This document shows, piece by piece, positions 34,427 through 44,044 of a stretch of DNA of 64,000 nt. The number at the start of each line of letters is the position of its first letter. Position 1 is the stretch's first letter. The position numbers and the translations under genes are program-made. A model generated the notes under the pieces. The model searched no databases. It was not told where the DNA came from and worked only from the letters and a program-made list of their open reading frames with translations. Source of the DNA: Stutzerimonas stutzeri RCH2 (lineage in GTDB: Bacteria; Pseudomonadota; Gammaproteobacteria; Pseudomonadales; Pseudomonadaceae); NCBI RefSeq assembly GCF_000327065.1, contig NC_019936.1, forward strand, positions 4,368,001 to 4,432,000. Direction: 5' to 3'.

Positions 34427-35800
34427 ATGACCCAACGCAACGTAATCAACGCCTCGGTTAGCCCCAAAGGCAGCCTGGAAACCCTCTCGCAACGCGAAGT
34501 ACAGCAACTGAGCGAAGTCGGCTCCGGCAGCACGCACAAGCTGTTCCGCCAGTGTGCCCTGGCGATCCTCAACACCGGCACGCGCATCGACAACGCCAAG
34601 ACCATCCTCGAAGCTTACGAGGACTTCGAGGTGCGCATCCTGCAGCAGGATCGCGGCGTACGCCTGGAGCTGTTCAACGCGCCGGCCGATGCCTTCGTCG
34701 ATGGCGAGATGATCGCCAGCACCCGCGAGATGCTCTTCAGCGCCCTGCGCGACATTGTCTATACCGAAAGCGAGCTAAGCAGCGCACGCATCGATCTGAG
34801 CACTTCGCAGGGCATCACCGATTATGTGTTCCACCTGCTGCGCAACGCCCGCACGCTGCGCCCTGGCATCGAGCCGAACATGGTGGTGTGCTGGGGCGGT
34901 CACTCGATCAGCACTGAGGAATACAAGTACAGCAAGCGCGTCGGCCATGAGCTCGGCCTGCGCAGCCTGGACGTCTGTACCGGCTGCGGCCCGGGTGTGA
35001 TGAAGGGCCCGATGAAAGGCGCCACCATCGCCCATGCCAAGCAGCGCCGCAACGGCAGCCGCTATCTGGGCCTGACCGAGCCCGGCATCATCGCCGCCGA
35101 GGCACCGAACCCGATCGTCAACGAACTGGTCATCCTGCCGGACATCGAGAAACGCCTGGAAGCCTTCGTCCGTGTCGGTCACGGCATCATCATCTTCCCC
35201 GGCGGCGTCGGCACGGCCGAGGAATTCCTCTACCTGCTCGGCATCCTGCTGCACCCGGCCAATTGCGACGTGCCCTTCCCGGTCATCCTCACCGGCCCGA
35301 GCGATGCCGCAGACTATCTGCAGCAGCTGCACGATTTCGTCGGCGCGACCCTTGGCGAAGAAGCGCAGAAGCGCTACCAGATCGTCTTCAACGACCCCAC
35401 CGAAGTGGCCCGGCAGATGACCGAAGGATTGCGCGAAGTCCGCCGCTTCCGCCGCGAGCGCAACGATGCGTTCCACTTCAACTGGTTGCTGAAGATCGAG
35501 GAAGGCTTCCAGCGCCCCTTCGACCCGACCCACGAGGCCATGGCCAGCCTGCCGCTGCGCCGCGACCTGCCACCGCACGAACTCGCCGCCAATCTGCGCC
35601 GCGCGTTCTCCGGCATCGTCGCCGGCAACGTCAAGGACAAGGGCATCCGCCGCATCGAGCAGTACGGCCGTTACGAGATCCACGGCGACGCGGCGATCAT
35701 GCAGCCGCTGGACAAGCTGCTGCAGGCCTTCGTCGAGCAGCACCGCATGAAGCTGCCCGGCGGGGTGCCCTACACGCCGTGCTACCGCGTGGTCAGCTGA
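34427..35800 (+). CDS. ppnN: Pyrimidine/purine nucleotide 5'-monophosphate nucleosidase (PpnN)
   Basis: This 457-aa protein hydrolyses nucleoside monophosphates to base and ribose 5-phosphate and is a (p)ppGpp target in E. coli. The LOG-like Rossmann core has WGGHSISTEEYKYSKRVGHE, GCGPGVMKGPMKGATIAHAK and the family motif FPGGVGTAEEFLYLLGILLH near residue 258. The C-terminal region is intact. The ATG at 34427 gives MTQRNVINASVSPKGSLETL; a longer in-frame start at 34319 has no conserved sequence. A terminator follows directly. Confidence 0.93.
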   Translation: MTQRNVINASVSPKGSLETLSQREVQQLSEVGSGSTHKLFRQCALAILNTGTRIDNAKTILEAYEDFEVRILQQDRGVRLELFNAPADAFVDGEMIASTREMLFSALRDIVYTESELSSARIDLSTSQGITDYVFHLLRNARTLRPGIEPNMVVCWGGHSISTEEYKYSKRVGHELGLRSLDVCTGCGPGVMKGPMKGATIAHAKQRRNGSRYLGLTEPGIIAAEAPNPIVNELVILPDIEKRLEAFVRVGHGIIIFPGGVGTAEEFLYLLGILLHPANCDVPFPVILTGPSDAADYLQQLHDFVGATLGEEAQKRYQIVFNDPTEVARQMTEGLREVRRFRRERNDAFHFNWLLKIEEGFQRPFDPTHEAMASLPLRRDLPPHELAANLRRAFSGIVAGNVKDKGIRRIEQYGRYEIHGDAAIMQPLDKLLQAFVEQHRMKLPGGVPYTPCYRVVS

Positions 35801-35808
35801 AGCTGCCG

Positions 35809-35837
35809 AAAGGCCGGGCGGCAACCGCCCGGCCTTT
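35809..35837 (+). terminator. Terminator after ppnN
   Basis: AAAGGCCGGGCGG pairs perfectly over 13 bp with CCGCCCGGCCTTT across a three-base loop, starting 8 bp after the ppnN stop. The T-tract is short on the plus strand, and the A-run on the other side could serve the convergent transporter. Confidence 0.78.
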
Positions 35838-35839
35838 AC

Positions 35840-36712
35840 TCATCCGCGATGCGGCTGCGGCGCGGCCCTGAACACCAGCGCCAGCCCCAGCAGAATCGCG
35901 CCCATCCCGAGCAGTCCGATGCGCGACAGCTGATTGCCGAGGAACAGGTAATCCATCCCCACGGTCACCACCGGCACCAGGTAGAACAGGCTGGTGACAT
36001 TGACCAGATTGCCGGTCTGGATCATGCGGTACAGCAGCAGTTGCGCCGCCACCGAGATCACCAGGCCCAGCCACAGCACCGGAATGATGAAGCCTGTCAC
36101 CGCTTCCAGCTGGATCGGCTGCAACGGCACGAACGCCAGGCATAGCAGCAGGCTGACCGCGTACTGCAGCGGCATGACCTCCAGCGGGCTCTGGCGAACA
36201 CGTTGCTGCAGGATCGCACCCACGGTCATGCACAGCAGCGCGCCGAGGGCGAAGAGCATCCCGGCGAGCGAGAAACGCACCAGTACCAGACTCTGAAAGA
36301 CCACCGCGGCCAGCCCGGCCAGTGCCACCAGCAATCCGAGCAGGCGCAGCGGCGAGAAGCGCCTTTCGAGAAGCAGCAGGGTGAGAATCGGCTGCACGCC
36401 GAGCAGCGTCGCGATCACGCCTGGGGTCACGCCATGGGCCATGGCCTGGAAATAGCAGATCGAATAACAGCCGATCATCAGCAGCCCGGTCGCCGCCGTC
36501 TGCCAAGCAGTGCCGGGCGCTGGCCGCCAGCGTCTACGATAGAGGCCGATAAGCAGAACCGCAGTCAGCGCCAGAGCAAAGCGCACGATCAGCAGGGCGA
36601 AGGGCGTGCCGTGGTCCAGTCCCCAGCGGGTGAAGATGGCCGCACTGCCCCACAGCAGGACGAACACAGTCATGACGCCATAGGACGTCCACAACGATTT
36701 GTTGAAAGTCAT
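35840..36712 (-). CDS. DMT-family (EamA) transporter
   Basis: This 290-aa membrane protein has about ten hydrophobic helices in two EamA repeats, starting TSYGVMTVFVLLWGSAAIFT, with VIATLLGVQPILTLLLLERR in the first half and LFYLVPVVTVGMDYLFLGNQ in the second. It probably exports a small metabolite such as an amino acid, but the substrate cannot be read from the sequence. It is convergent with ppnN, and a 356-bp non-coding stretch separates it from nrdJb. Confidence 0.87.
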   Translation of the reverse strand: MTFNKSLWTSYGVMTVFVLLWGSAAIFTRWGLDHGTPFALLIVRFALALTAVLLIGLYRRRWRPAPGTAWQTAATGLLMIGCYSICYFQAMAHGVTPGVIATLLGVQPILTLLLLERRFSPLRLLGLLVALAGLAAVVFQSLVLVRFSLAGMLFALGALLCMTVGAILQQRVRQSPLEVMPLQYAVSLLLCLAFVPLQPIQLEAVTGFIIPVLWLGLVISVAAQLLLYRMIQTGNLVNVTSLFYLVPVVTVGMDYLFLGNQLSRIGLLGMGAILLGLALVFRAAPQPHRG

Positions 36713-37068
36713 CAGTGATTACCTGTCGAAGCCAAACAGGCTCCAGCGAACGCCGAAAGCGTGCGCGCACCGACCCGGAAGGATCGGAAGCGAAAACCGG
36801 AGCTGCGAAATGTGGGCGGATCAGCCCAGCGCAACCGCCTGCGGAGGTGGTGGCGCGATTGCCAGATCGGCAACGACAGAGGGAGGTGGAGCGATTGCGC
36901 ACAGCCGGGCCGCGCCGAGATCGGCTGGCTTCATGGGGAACAGGCTGTGAGCAGTGGAAGACATTTGGCCAAAAACCGGAAAGCTGTATACAGGCCCAAA
37001 GCTAGCAGAGCCAGGCCCGCCGGGTAAAGCGGGCCTGACGAGCAGCAGGCGAAATCAGCGCAAGCCGT
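36713..37068. other. 356-bp non-coding stretch between DMT transporter and nrdJb
   Basis: No supported gene is present. The region must hold the DMT promoter. A 10-bp palindrome CTGTATACAG at 36984-36993 and a hairpin AGGCCCGC / GCGGGCCT (37013-37020 with 37029-37036) just downstream of nrdJb are the only structures I noticed; the hairpin has no T-run, so it is a weak terminator candidate. Confidence 0.5.
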
Positions 37069-37776
37069 TTAGCCGCACTTGGAGTTGCCGCAGTTCAGAC
37101 AGGTAGCGCAGCCGTCCATCTGCACCACGGCCTGGGTGTTGCACTTGTTGCACAGCTGCGCGCCGGCCGGAAAGCCCTCGCCCGGCTCGACAGCCACCGC
37201 ACCCTGGCTGGCTTCGTAGGCGGCGCGCTTTTCGGCCAGGTACTTGAGCTGGGTTTCGTCCAGCGCATGGCCTTCAAGCATGCCGATGGCGATCAGATGG
37301 CGCTCCAGCACCGCGCCGATCTCGGCCACGATCGACGGCATGTAGACGCCACCCTTCTTCAGATAGCCGCCGCGCGGGTCGAACACCGCCTTCAGCTCCT
37401 CGACGAGGAAAGTGCAGTCGCCGCCCTTGCGGAACACCGCGGACATGATGCGGGTAAGCGCAACGATCCACTGGAAGTGGTCCATGTTCTTCGAATTGAT
37501 GAAGATCTCGAACGGCCGCCGTTGCTCATGCGGGGTGCCGGCGTTGAGCACGATGTCATTCACGGTAACGTACAGCGCGTGCTCGAACAGCGGCGACTTG
37601 ATCTTGTAGGTCATGCCGATGAGGGTTTCCGGACGTTGCAGGCTCTCGTCCATTTCCACCACGTTGACGGCCTTGCTCGTCTTGCTCTCGATGCTGGCCG
37701 CAGCGGCCGCGGGGCGCTCGAGGGCCTCGTCGACGACCTTGAAGCCCTTGATGCGCTGGGTGATCTTTACGGTCAT
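37069..37776 (-). CDS. nrdJb: Vitamin B12-dependent ribonucleotide reductase, small fragment (NrdJb)
   Basis: This 235-aa protein is the C-terminal piece of a class II ribonucleotide reductase that is split into two genes in Pseudomonas. It contains FEIFINSKNMDHFQWIVALT and a zinc-ribbon-like tail with the pairs CNKC and CLNC, ending NCGNSKCG. The ATG at 37776 is preceded by an AGGAG site; the extension to 37800 is not needed. It lies 61 bp after nrdJa and probably shares its transcript. Confidence 0.9.
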   Translation of the reverse strand: MTVKITQRIKGFKVVDEALERPAAAAASIESKTSKAVNVVEMDESLQRPETLIGMTYKIKSPLFEHALYVTVNDIVLNAGTPHEQRRPFEIFINSKNMDHFQWIVALTRIMSAVFRKGGDCTFLVEELKAVFDPRGGYLKKGGVYMPSIVAEIGAVLERHLIAIGMLEGHALDETQLKYLAEKRAAYEASQGAVAVEPGEGFPAGAQLCNKCNTQAVVQMDGCATCLNCGNSKCG

Positions 37777-37837
37777 TGTGCAGATTCTCCTGCCGGGCAC
37801 AGCGATGGCCCGGCGCTTATACGATTGGCAGTCCGGT

Positions 37838-39985
37838 TCAGTACTTGCCGTAATAGCCTTCTTTGAGGGCGTCGAACAGGTTGGCGGCGGTGTTCACCTC
37901 GCCGTCGTACTCGACTTCCTGGTTGCCCTTGAGCTCGACCACGCTGCCGTCCTCGAGGGTGAAGCGGTACAGCGTCTTCTCCAGATCGGACTCCTTGACC
38001 AGCACGCCCTGGAACGCCGCCGGGTTGAAGCGGAAGGTGGTGCAGCCCTTGAGGCCCTGGCGCCAGGCGTAGCGGTAGATGTCCTTGAACGCCTCGAACG
38101 GATAATCGGTCGGCACGTTGGCGGTCTTGGAGATCGACGAGTCGACCCACTTCTGCGCGGCGGCCTGGATGTCCACGTGCTGGGTCGGGCTGACGTCATC
38201 GGCGGTGATGAAGTAGTCCGGCAGCTTCTCGCCCGGCTCGTCGGAACCCGGCTTGGCGCGCTCGTTGATCAACGTGCGGTAGGCCAGCAGCTCGTAGCTG
38301 AACACCTCGATCTTCTCCTTGGCCTTGCGGCCCGGGCGGATCAGGTTGCGCGAGTAGTGGTGGGCAAAGCTCGGTTCGATGCCATTAGAAGCATTGTTGG
38401 CCAGGCTCAGGCTGATGGTGCCGGTGGGCGCGATGGAGCTGTGGTGGGTGAAGCGCGCGCCCTGTTCGGCCAGCGCCTCGATCAGTTCCGGTGCGTACTC
38501 GGCGATCTTCTGCATGTAGCGTGAATACTTGGCGTGCAGCACGCGACCGGCAATCTGGTCACCGACCTTGTAGCCGTCCTTGGCCATCTCCGGACGCTTG
38601 CGCAGCATCTCGGCGGTGACTTCGAAGGTCTGGCTCAGCAGCGGTGCTGCGCCCTTCTCCTTGGACAGCTCCAGCGCCTGCTCCCAGCCGACCAGCGCCA
38701 TCTCGCGGGCGACTTCCTCGGTAAACACGCAGGCTTCCGGGCTGCCATAGCGCAGCTTGAGCAGCGTCAGCGTCGAGCCGAGGCCGAGGAAGCCCATGCC
38801 GTGGCGGCGCTTGCTCTCGATCTCGTGGCGCTGCTGCTCCAGCGGCAGGCCGTTGATCTCCACCACGTTGTCCAGCATGCGGGTGAAGATGCGCACCACT
38901 TCGCGGTACTTGTCCCAGTCGAAGCGCGCATCGGCGCCGAACGGGTCGATGACGAAGTTGGTCAGGTTGATCGAGCCCAGCAGGCACGAGCCGTACGGCG
39001 GCAGCGGCTGCTCGCCGCAGGGGTTGGTGGCGCGGATCGCTTCGCACCACCAGTTGTTGTTCAGCTGGTTGACGCGGTCGATGAGGATGAAGCCCGGCTC
39101 GGCGTAATCGTAGGTGGACACCATGATCATGTCCCACAGATGCCGCGCCTTGACCCGCCCGTAGATCTTGCAGGCGACCAGGCCGTCGTCGCGCACGATG
39201 TAGCCGTCATGCACTGGCCATTCGCGCCAGAGCACATGCTCGGCGTCTGCCAGGTCGAGCTCGCCGGCTTCCTTGGCGTGTACCGGGAAGATGAGCGGCC
39301 ACTCGCCATCGGCTTCCACCGCCTGCATGAATTCGTCGGTGATCAACAGGCTCAGGTTGAACTGGCGCAGCCGGCCGTCTTCGCGCTTGGCGCGGATGAA
39401 CTCGCGCACGTCCGGATGGCCGACATCGAAGGTGCCCATCTGCGCGCCGCGGCGGCCGCCGGCGGAGCTCACGGTGAAGCACATCTTGTCGAAGATATCC
39501 ATGAACGACAGCGGCCCGCTGGTGTGCGCGCCGGCACCCGAGACAAAGGAGCCGCGCGGACGCAGGGTGCTGAACTCGTAGCCGATGCCGCAGCCGGCCT
39601 TGAGCGTCAGGCCCGCCTCGTGGACCTTACCGAGAATGTCGTCCATCGAGTCGGTGATCGAACCCGAGACAGTGCAGTTGATGGTCGAGGTGGCCGGCTT
39701 GTAATCCTGCGCGCCGGCGTTGGAGATGATCCGCCCGGCCGGGATGGCGCCATTACGCAGCGCCCAGAGGAAGCGCTCATACCAGTGCTCGCGCTGCTTG
39801 GCCGGCTCGACATCGGCCAGGGCACGGGCGACGCGCTGCCAGGTGTCATCGACGCTCTGGTCGATCGGTGTGCCGTCCTTGCTGGTGAGCCGGTATTTCT
39901 GCGCCCAGATATCTTCGGAAGCCGCCTGCAGGGCGATGGAAGTGCTCTTGCTGTCTGCCGCGATGGGCCCGTCCGTCTTCGCCAT
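37838..39985 (-). CDS. nrdJa: Vitamin B12-dependent ribonucleotide reductase, catalytic fragment (NrdJa)
   Basis: This 715-aa enzyme reduces ribonucleotides using adenosylcobalamin, so it works with or without oxygen. The radical core motif NPCGEQPLPPYGSC lies near residue 325, the first conserved cysteine is in STINCTVSG near residue 103, and SIAPTGTISLSLANNASNGI is the substrate-binding loop. Its partner NrdJb is downstream. I looked for a cobalamin riboswitch upstream and saw none. Confidence 0.93.
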   Translation of the reverse strand: MAKTDGPIAADSKSTSIALQAASEDIWAQKYRLTSKDGTPIDQSVDDTWQRVARALADVEPAKQREHWYERFLWALRNGAIPAGRIISNAGAQDYKPATSTINCTVSGSITDSMDDILGKVHEAGLTLKAGCGIGYEFSTLRPRGSFVSGAGAHTSGPLSFMDIFDKMCFTVSSAGGRRGAQMGTFDVGHPDVREFIRAKREDGRLRQFNLSLLITDEFMQAVEADGEWPLIFPVHAKEAGELDLADAEHVLWREWPVHDGYIVRDDGLVACKIYGRVKARHLWDMIMVSTYDYAEPGFILIDRVNQLNNNWWCEAIRATNPCGEQPLPPYGSCLLGSINLTNFVIDPFGADARFDWDKYREVVRIFTRMLDNVVEINGLPLEQQRHEIESKRRHGMGFLGLGSTLTLLKLRYGSPEACVFTEEVAREMALVGWEQALELSKEKGAAPLLSQTFEVTAEMLRKRPEMAKDGYKVGDQIAGRVLHAKYSRYMQKIAEYAPELIEALAEQGARFTHHSSIAPTGTISLSLANNASNGIEPSFAHHYSRNLIRPGRKAKEKIEVFSYELLAYRTLINERAKPGSDEPGEKLPDYFITADDVSPTQHVDIQAAAQKWVDSSISKTANVPTDYPFEAFKDIYRYAWRQGLKGCTTFRFNPAAFQGVLVKESDLEKTLYRFTLEDGSVVELKGNQEVEYDGEVNTAANLFDALKEGYYGKY

Positions 39986-40110
39986 GCGCTACGCATCCTC
40001 GTGCCGAAAGTGGGTAAACGAAAAGCTCGTACGATAGCGAATTTCCGGCCGAAGCATATGACTCTTGTCAAATTACCCGGAGCGGTGACGAACGGCGCTG
40101 ACCATGTACC

Positions 40111-40141
40111 AAAAACGAAAAAACCCGCCGAGAGGCGGGTT
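40111..40141 (-). terminator. Terminator downstream of rpmG
   Basis: On the minus strand AACCCGCC pairs with GGCGGGTT across a four-base loop, followed by a T-rich tract, 22 bp after the rpmG stop. Confidence 0.86.
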
Positions 40142-40162
40142 CTTTCTTCAAGGGCCGATCAA

Positions 40163-40318
40163 TTACTTGATCTTGGCTTCCTTGTAGATAACGTGCTTGC
40201 GTACGACCGGATCGAATTTCTTGATTTCGATCTTGTCGGGGGTGGTGCGCTTGTTCTTGTCGGTGGTGTAGAAGTGGCCGGTACCGGCGCTGGACACCAA
40301 ACGGATCAGGTCACGCAT
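40163..40318 (-). CDS. rpmG: 50S ribosomal protein L33 (RpmG)
   Basis: This 51-aa protein reads [20 protein letters not shown] with the tail [19 protein letters not shown], a standard L33 of the form without the zinc-binding cysteine pairs. It lies 11 bp downstream of rpmB in the usual rpmB-rpmG pair, and a terminator follows it. Confidence 0.96.
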   Translation of the reverse strand: MRDLIRLVSSAGTGHFYTTDKNKRTTPDKIEIKKFDPVVRKHVIYKEAKIK

Positions 40319-40329
40319 GATTGCTCTCC

Positions 40330-40566
40330 TTAAACCTTTTCGCCGCGGGCGCGCAGCTCGGACAGAACGACGTCAATGCCGCGCTTGTCGATGATGCGCA
40401 TGCCTTTGGCACTCAGGCGCAGACGGACGAAGCGGTTCTCCGACTCGACCCAGAAGCGATGATGCTGCAGGTTCGGCAGGAAACGACGACGGGTTTTGTT
40501 GTTTGCGTGGGAAACGTTGTTCCCGGTTACCGGACCCTTACCGGTAACTTGACAGACTCTCGACAT
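40330..40566 (-). CDS. rpmB: 50S ribosomal protein L28 (RpmB)
   Basis: This 78-aa ribosomal protein starts [20 protein letters not shown] and contains [20 protein letters not shown] and the C-terminal [20 protein letters not shown]. The length and the rpmB-rpmG order are typical. Confidence 0.97.
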   Translation of the reverse strand: MSRVCQVTGKGPVTGNNVSHANNKTRRRFLPNLQHHRFWVESENRFVRLRLSAKGMRIIDKRGIDVVLSELRARGEKV

Positions 40567-40863
40567 GCCTCAGCCCTCTAAAACCACATGCCCAACCCGG
40601 CATGGGTTGGCCGCTTGAATTCACTTGTCAGTTCGGCGCTCAGCGCCACGTTTCATGGGGGTCTTACCGGCCACGTTGCGAACGAAGATACCGGGCCCCT
40701 AGAAAAGAGCGCTGCTTTATATCAGAAACCCCCCAGAGCAACAAGCGCGGATTGATATTTCCGCCCGGCTGCCGTGGACCCGAACCCCTTCGCCCGGCTC
40801 ATCCGGTGGGTTGCGCGACCCGGCAGATCCGCCCGTCGCTTCGTACATATATATAGCTAGCGA

Positions 40864-42495
40864 TCAGCTTGCAGCGGCGCGCGCCTCGTCACGCAGCTGC
40901 CGACGCAGCAACTTGCCGACCGCGGTCTTCGGCAGCTCGTCGCGCAGCTCGAGAAAGCTCGGCATCTTGTAGCCGGTGAGGTATTGCCGGCAATGTTCGA
41001 GCAAGGCCCGCTCATCAACCGTATCGTCCTTGAGGCTGACGAAGACCTTCACCGCCTCGCCCTTGCGCGCATCCGGCACGCCCACCGCCACGCATTCACG
41101 CACGGATGGATGCTGCATCAGCACATCCTCGATCTCGTTGGGGAACACATTGAAGCCGGACACCAGGATCATGTCCTTCTTGCGGTCGACGATCTTCACG
41201 AAGCCATCAACATCCAGCAGTGCGATATCGCCGGTCTTCAGCCAGCCATCGGGCGTGAGCACCTTGGCCGTCTCGTCCGGACGTTGCCAGTAGCCCTGCA
41301 TGACCTGCGGACCACGCAGCCACAGTTCGCCCGGCGTTTCCGGCGGCACGTCGTTGCCCTCGTCATCCACGGTGCGCAGCTCGGTCTCGATCAGCGCCTG
41401 GCCGATGTAGCCTTCACGGTAGGGGCTCAGCTGAGTGCCGGTTGCGACCACCGGCGACGCCTCGGTCAGGCCGAAACCTTCGCGAATCGGCGCGCCGGTC
41501 AGCGCCTGCCAGCGGCGGCCGACCTCACTGTTGAGCGGCGCGCCGCCGGACGTCGCCCACTTCAGATGGGAGAAATCGATGCTGCGAAATTCCGGATGAT
41601 TCATCAGCCCGACGAACAGCGTGTTGATGCCGCTGAGCAGACTGAACGGATGACGCTGCATGGCACCGATGGTTTCGTCCAGATTGCGCCCGTCGCGGAT
41701 GAATACGGTATGCAGGCCCATGCCCACCGAACTCAGGCAGTTCGTGGCGAAAGCCATGATGTGATACAGCGGCAACGGGGCGATACGCACGTCCTTTTCC
41801 GGCTCGAGCAGACCAGGCTGGTCGAACAGCTCGATGGTCTGCAGCACGTTGGCCAGCAGGTTGCGGTGTGTGAGCATCGCCCCCTTGGACACACCAGTCG
41901 TACCGCCGGTGTACTGCAACAACGCCAGCCGGTCGAGACCTGCCTCGCGCTGCACCGGCGATCTCTGTTCGCCCAGGCGCAGCGCCTGCATGAAGCGCAG
42001 CGTTCCGTCCTCCTGGCTTTCGTAGATTGGCTGTTGCAGGTCATCGACGCTGGTCAGGATGATCTGCCGCAGCGCGGTGTCCGCCTGCACCGCACGGACC
42101 TGTGGCAACAGGCGATCGAGCACGAGGATCGCCTTGGCGCCGGAATCGTGGAACTGATGCCGGGCTTCGGCGGCGGTGTACTGCGGATTGGTGTTGACGA
42201 TCACCAGCCCGGCCTTGAGCGCCCCGAACACGGCGATCGGATACTGCAAGCAGTTGGGTAGCTGTAGCGCCAGCCGGTCACCCGGTTGCAGACCCGCGTG
42301 ATACCGCAGGTAGCGCGCGAAGGCGTCGGCACGACTGCCCAGCTCGGCGTACGTGAGGTGGTCGTCACCACAGGAAAATGCCGTGCGCTGCGGATGCGTC
42401 GCGCAGGCTCGAGAGAGCAGGTCATGGACGTTCTGGTAGCTGCCACGGGCGAGTTCGGCAGCCACGTAGCCTTGCACGGAAGCGGACATCGACAT
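40864..42495 (-). CDS. AMP-binding acyl-CoA ligase (FadD-like)
   Basis: This 543-aa enzyme activates a carboxylic acid with ATP and CoA. The AMP-binding motif YTGGTTGVSKGAMLTH is near residue 195, followed by PLYHIMAFA, EGFGLTEASPVVATGT, and GWLKTGDIALLDVDGFVKIV with RKKDMILVSGFNVFPNEIED. The C-terminal lysine is in LPKTAVGKLLRR. It resembles FadD and PimA-like ligases; the acid is not known. The gene is divergent from an IclR regulator; the 164-bp spacer holds a motif shared with the dehydrogenase operon at 51.4 kb. About 297 bp of non-coding DNA separate its stop from rpmB. Confidence 0.88.
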   Translation of the reverse strand: MSMSASVQGYVAAELARGSYQNVHDLLSRACATHPQRTAFSCGDDHLTYAELGSRADAFARYLRYHAGLQPGDRLALQLPNCLQYPIAVFGALKAGLVIVNTNPQYTAAEARHQFHDSGAKAILVLDRLLPQVRAVQADTALRQIILTSVDDLQQPIYESQEDGTLRFMQALRLGEQRSPVQREAGLDRLALLQYTGGTTGVSKGAMLTHRNLLANVLQTIELFDQPGLLEPEKDVRIAPLPLYHIMAFATNCLSSVGMGLHTVFIRDGRNLDETIGAMQRHPFSLLSGINTLFVGLMNHPEFRSIDFSHLKWATSGGAPLNSEVGRRWQALTGAPIREGFGLTEASPVVATGTQLSPYREGYIGQALIETELRTVDDEGNDVPPETPGELWLRGPQVMQGYWQRPDETAKVLTPDGWLKTGDIALLDVDGFVKIVDRKKDMILVSGFNVFPNEIEDVLMQHPSVRECVAVGVPDARKGEAVKVFVSLKDDTVDERALLEHCRQYLTGYKMPSFLELRDELPKTAVGKLLRRQLRDEARAAAS

Positions 42496-42520
42496 TCTCC
42501 AAAATGACTTATTGTTTTAC

Positions 42521-42535
42521 TGTGCGAAACTTGAT
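42521..42535 (+). promoter_or_regulatory. Shared motif, copy 1, upstream of ligase and iclR-type gene
   Basis: TGTGCGAAACTTGAT lies between the divergent ligase and IclR-type genes. The same 15-mer, with one base different, lies upstream of the hydratase/dehydrogenase operon at 51417-51431. A candidate IclR operator by position. Confidence 0.5.
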
Positions 42536-42659
42536 GTCGAATCCGATAGTAGTGGAACAGTTTTTCTCCCGCAATGATCGCCAATGGCCGCACTGCCCGG
42601 CATCGGGCGATCTGCTATCGTTCGCCACCGCTGCCCACTAGCCAGACAGACCGAGACCA

Positions 42660-43445
42660 ATGAGCGACGACATCGAAGACACCGGCACACCCAAGGATCG
42701 CAAGTTCGTCGAAGCCCTCGCCCGCGGGCTGGACGTGCTGCGTGCCTTTACCCATGGCTCGGTGGTGATGGGCAACCAGGACATCGCACGCATCACCGGG
42801 CTGCCCAAGCCCACCGTGTCGCGCATGACCTACACGCTGACCAAGCTCGGCTACCTCAGCTATTCGCAACAGCTGGAGAAGTACCAGCTCGACTCCGGCG
42901 TGCTGGCGCTCGGCTACGCCTACGTATCCAACCTGCGCGTGCGCCAGCTGGCCAAGCCGTACATGGATGAATTCGCCCGCCGCACCAACACCACGGTGGG
43001 CCTGACCTGCCGCGACCGGCTGTCGATGATCTACGTGGAAAACTGCCGCCCGGCCGAAGTCACTACCCTGCGCATGGACGCCGGCGTGCGCCTGCCGCTG
43101 GCCACCACCGCCGCCGGTCGCGCCTTTCTCGCCGCCACGCCGGAAAAGGAACGCGAGCATCTGATGGCGGCGCTGGCGGCCAAGTATGGGGATGGCTGGG
43201 CCGCCATCGAGGCGTCACTGCACGCCTCGTTCGAGGAGTTCGTACAGCACGGCTTCTGCCTGTCGCTCGGCGACTGGGACCGCAACGTGATGGCCGCCGG
43301 TGTGCCGCTGCACCTGGCCGACGGCAGCATCATGGCGCTGACCTGCGGTGCGCCGTCATTCCAGCTCAGCGAGGACACCCTGAAGAACTCGCTGGCCCAC
43401 CAGCTGGAAATGCTCGCCCGCGATATCGAAAGCCTCGGCGTCTGA
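42660..43445 (+). CDS. IclR-family transcriptional regulator
   Basis: This 261-aa regulator has an N-terminal winged helix-turn-helix (about 15-80, DIARITGLPKPTVSRMTYTL) and an IclR effector domain (about 95-255) with TNTTVGLTCRDRLSMIYVEN, LPLATTAAGRAFLAATP and GFCLSLGDWDRNVMAAGVPL. IclR-type regulators control aromatic, fatty-acid or dicarboxylate catabolism. It is divergent from the acyl-CoA ligase and its stop is only 3 bp from the stop of the convergent TetR gene. Confidence 0.92.
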   Translation: MSDDIEDTGTPKDRKFVEALARGLDVLRAFTHGSVVMGNQDIARITGLPKPTVSRMTYTLTKLGYLSYSQQLEKYQLDSGVLALGYAYVSNLRVRQLAKPYMDEFARRTNTTVGLTCRDRLSMIYVENCRPAEVTTLRMDAGVRLPLATTAAGRAFLAATPEKEREHLMAALAAKYGDGWAAIEASLHASFEEFVQHGFCLSLGDWDRNVMAAGVPLHLADGSIMALTCGAPSFQLSEDTLKNSLAHQLEMLARDIESLGV

Positions 43446-43448
43446 CCG

Positions 43449-44027
43449 TCAGGCCCTGACGCTGGCCCAGGCGATATCCGCGAGCAGCTCGCGGCAGTCG
43501 GCCAGCGCGGTACGGGAACGTCCCGCCAGCCAGTTGCGCGCCATGTCATGGCAGGGTCCGATCACCACCGCGAGAAAGCAGTCGCCGGGCATTCGCCGAA
43601 AGGCTCCGCTTTCCCGATGGCGGCGAAGGATCGCCCCAACCCGCTCGCCGTGGGTGCGATTGACCTCGCGCAGCTGCTCGCCCATCTCCCCCGCCTCGAC
43701 CCGCCCGCGGTTGTGCAAGACGAAGCGCGCCCAGTCCGGGTTCGCCACCACCCAGTCGATGTAGCTGGTGACGAACAGCCGGACGCAGGCCTCGGCATCG
43801 AGCGTCTCGATCAGTCCGGCTTCCAGCAGCGCGGCGTACTCGCCGATGCCTTCCAGATACAGCGCAGCGATGATCCGCTCACGATTGCCGAAATGGTGAT
43901 AGAGGCTGCCGATGCTGGCGCCGGAACGGTCGCGGATCATCTCGATGGTGGTCGCCTCCACACCGAACTCGGTGAAACAGGCGAGTGCGGCCTGAAGGAT
44001 TTCCTGCTTGCGGCTACTACGGGCCAT
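43449..44027 (-). CDS. TetR-family regulator
   Basis: This 192-aa regulator starts MARSSRKQEILQAALACFTE with a helix-turn-helix at about residues 12-55 (TIEMIRDRSGASIGSLYHHF) and a C-terminal ligand domain. It is divergent from the alpha/beta hydrolase gene, and the 100-bp spacer holds a palindromic operator-like site. Typical role is repression of itself and the divergent gene until a ligand binds. Confidence 0.92.
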   Translation of the reverse strand: MARSSRKQEILQAALACFTEFGVEATTIEMIRDRSGASIGSLYHHFGNRERIIAALYLEGIGEYAALLEAGLIETLDAEACVRLFVTSYIDWVVANPDWARFVLHNRGRVEAGEMGEQLREVNRTHGERVGAILRRHRESGAFRRMPGDCFLAVVIGPCHDMARNWLAGRSRTALADCRELLADIAWASVRA

Positions 44028-44044
44028 CCGGCCTCCAGTCTGAA

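Noticed and set aside
36984-36993. CTGTATACAG palindrome as a LexA box
   Set aside because: LexA sites need CTGT-N8-ACAG; here only two bases separate the halves.
39986-40110. Cobalamin riboswitch or NrdR boxes before nrdJa
   Set aside because: I saw no B12-box pattern and no pair of NrdR-like ACAC-rich boxes.
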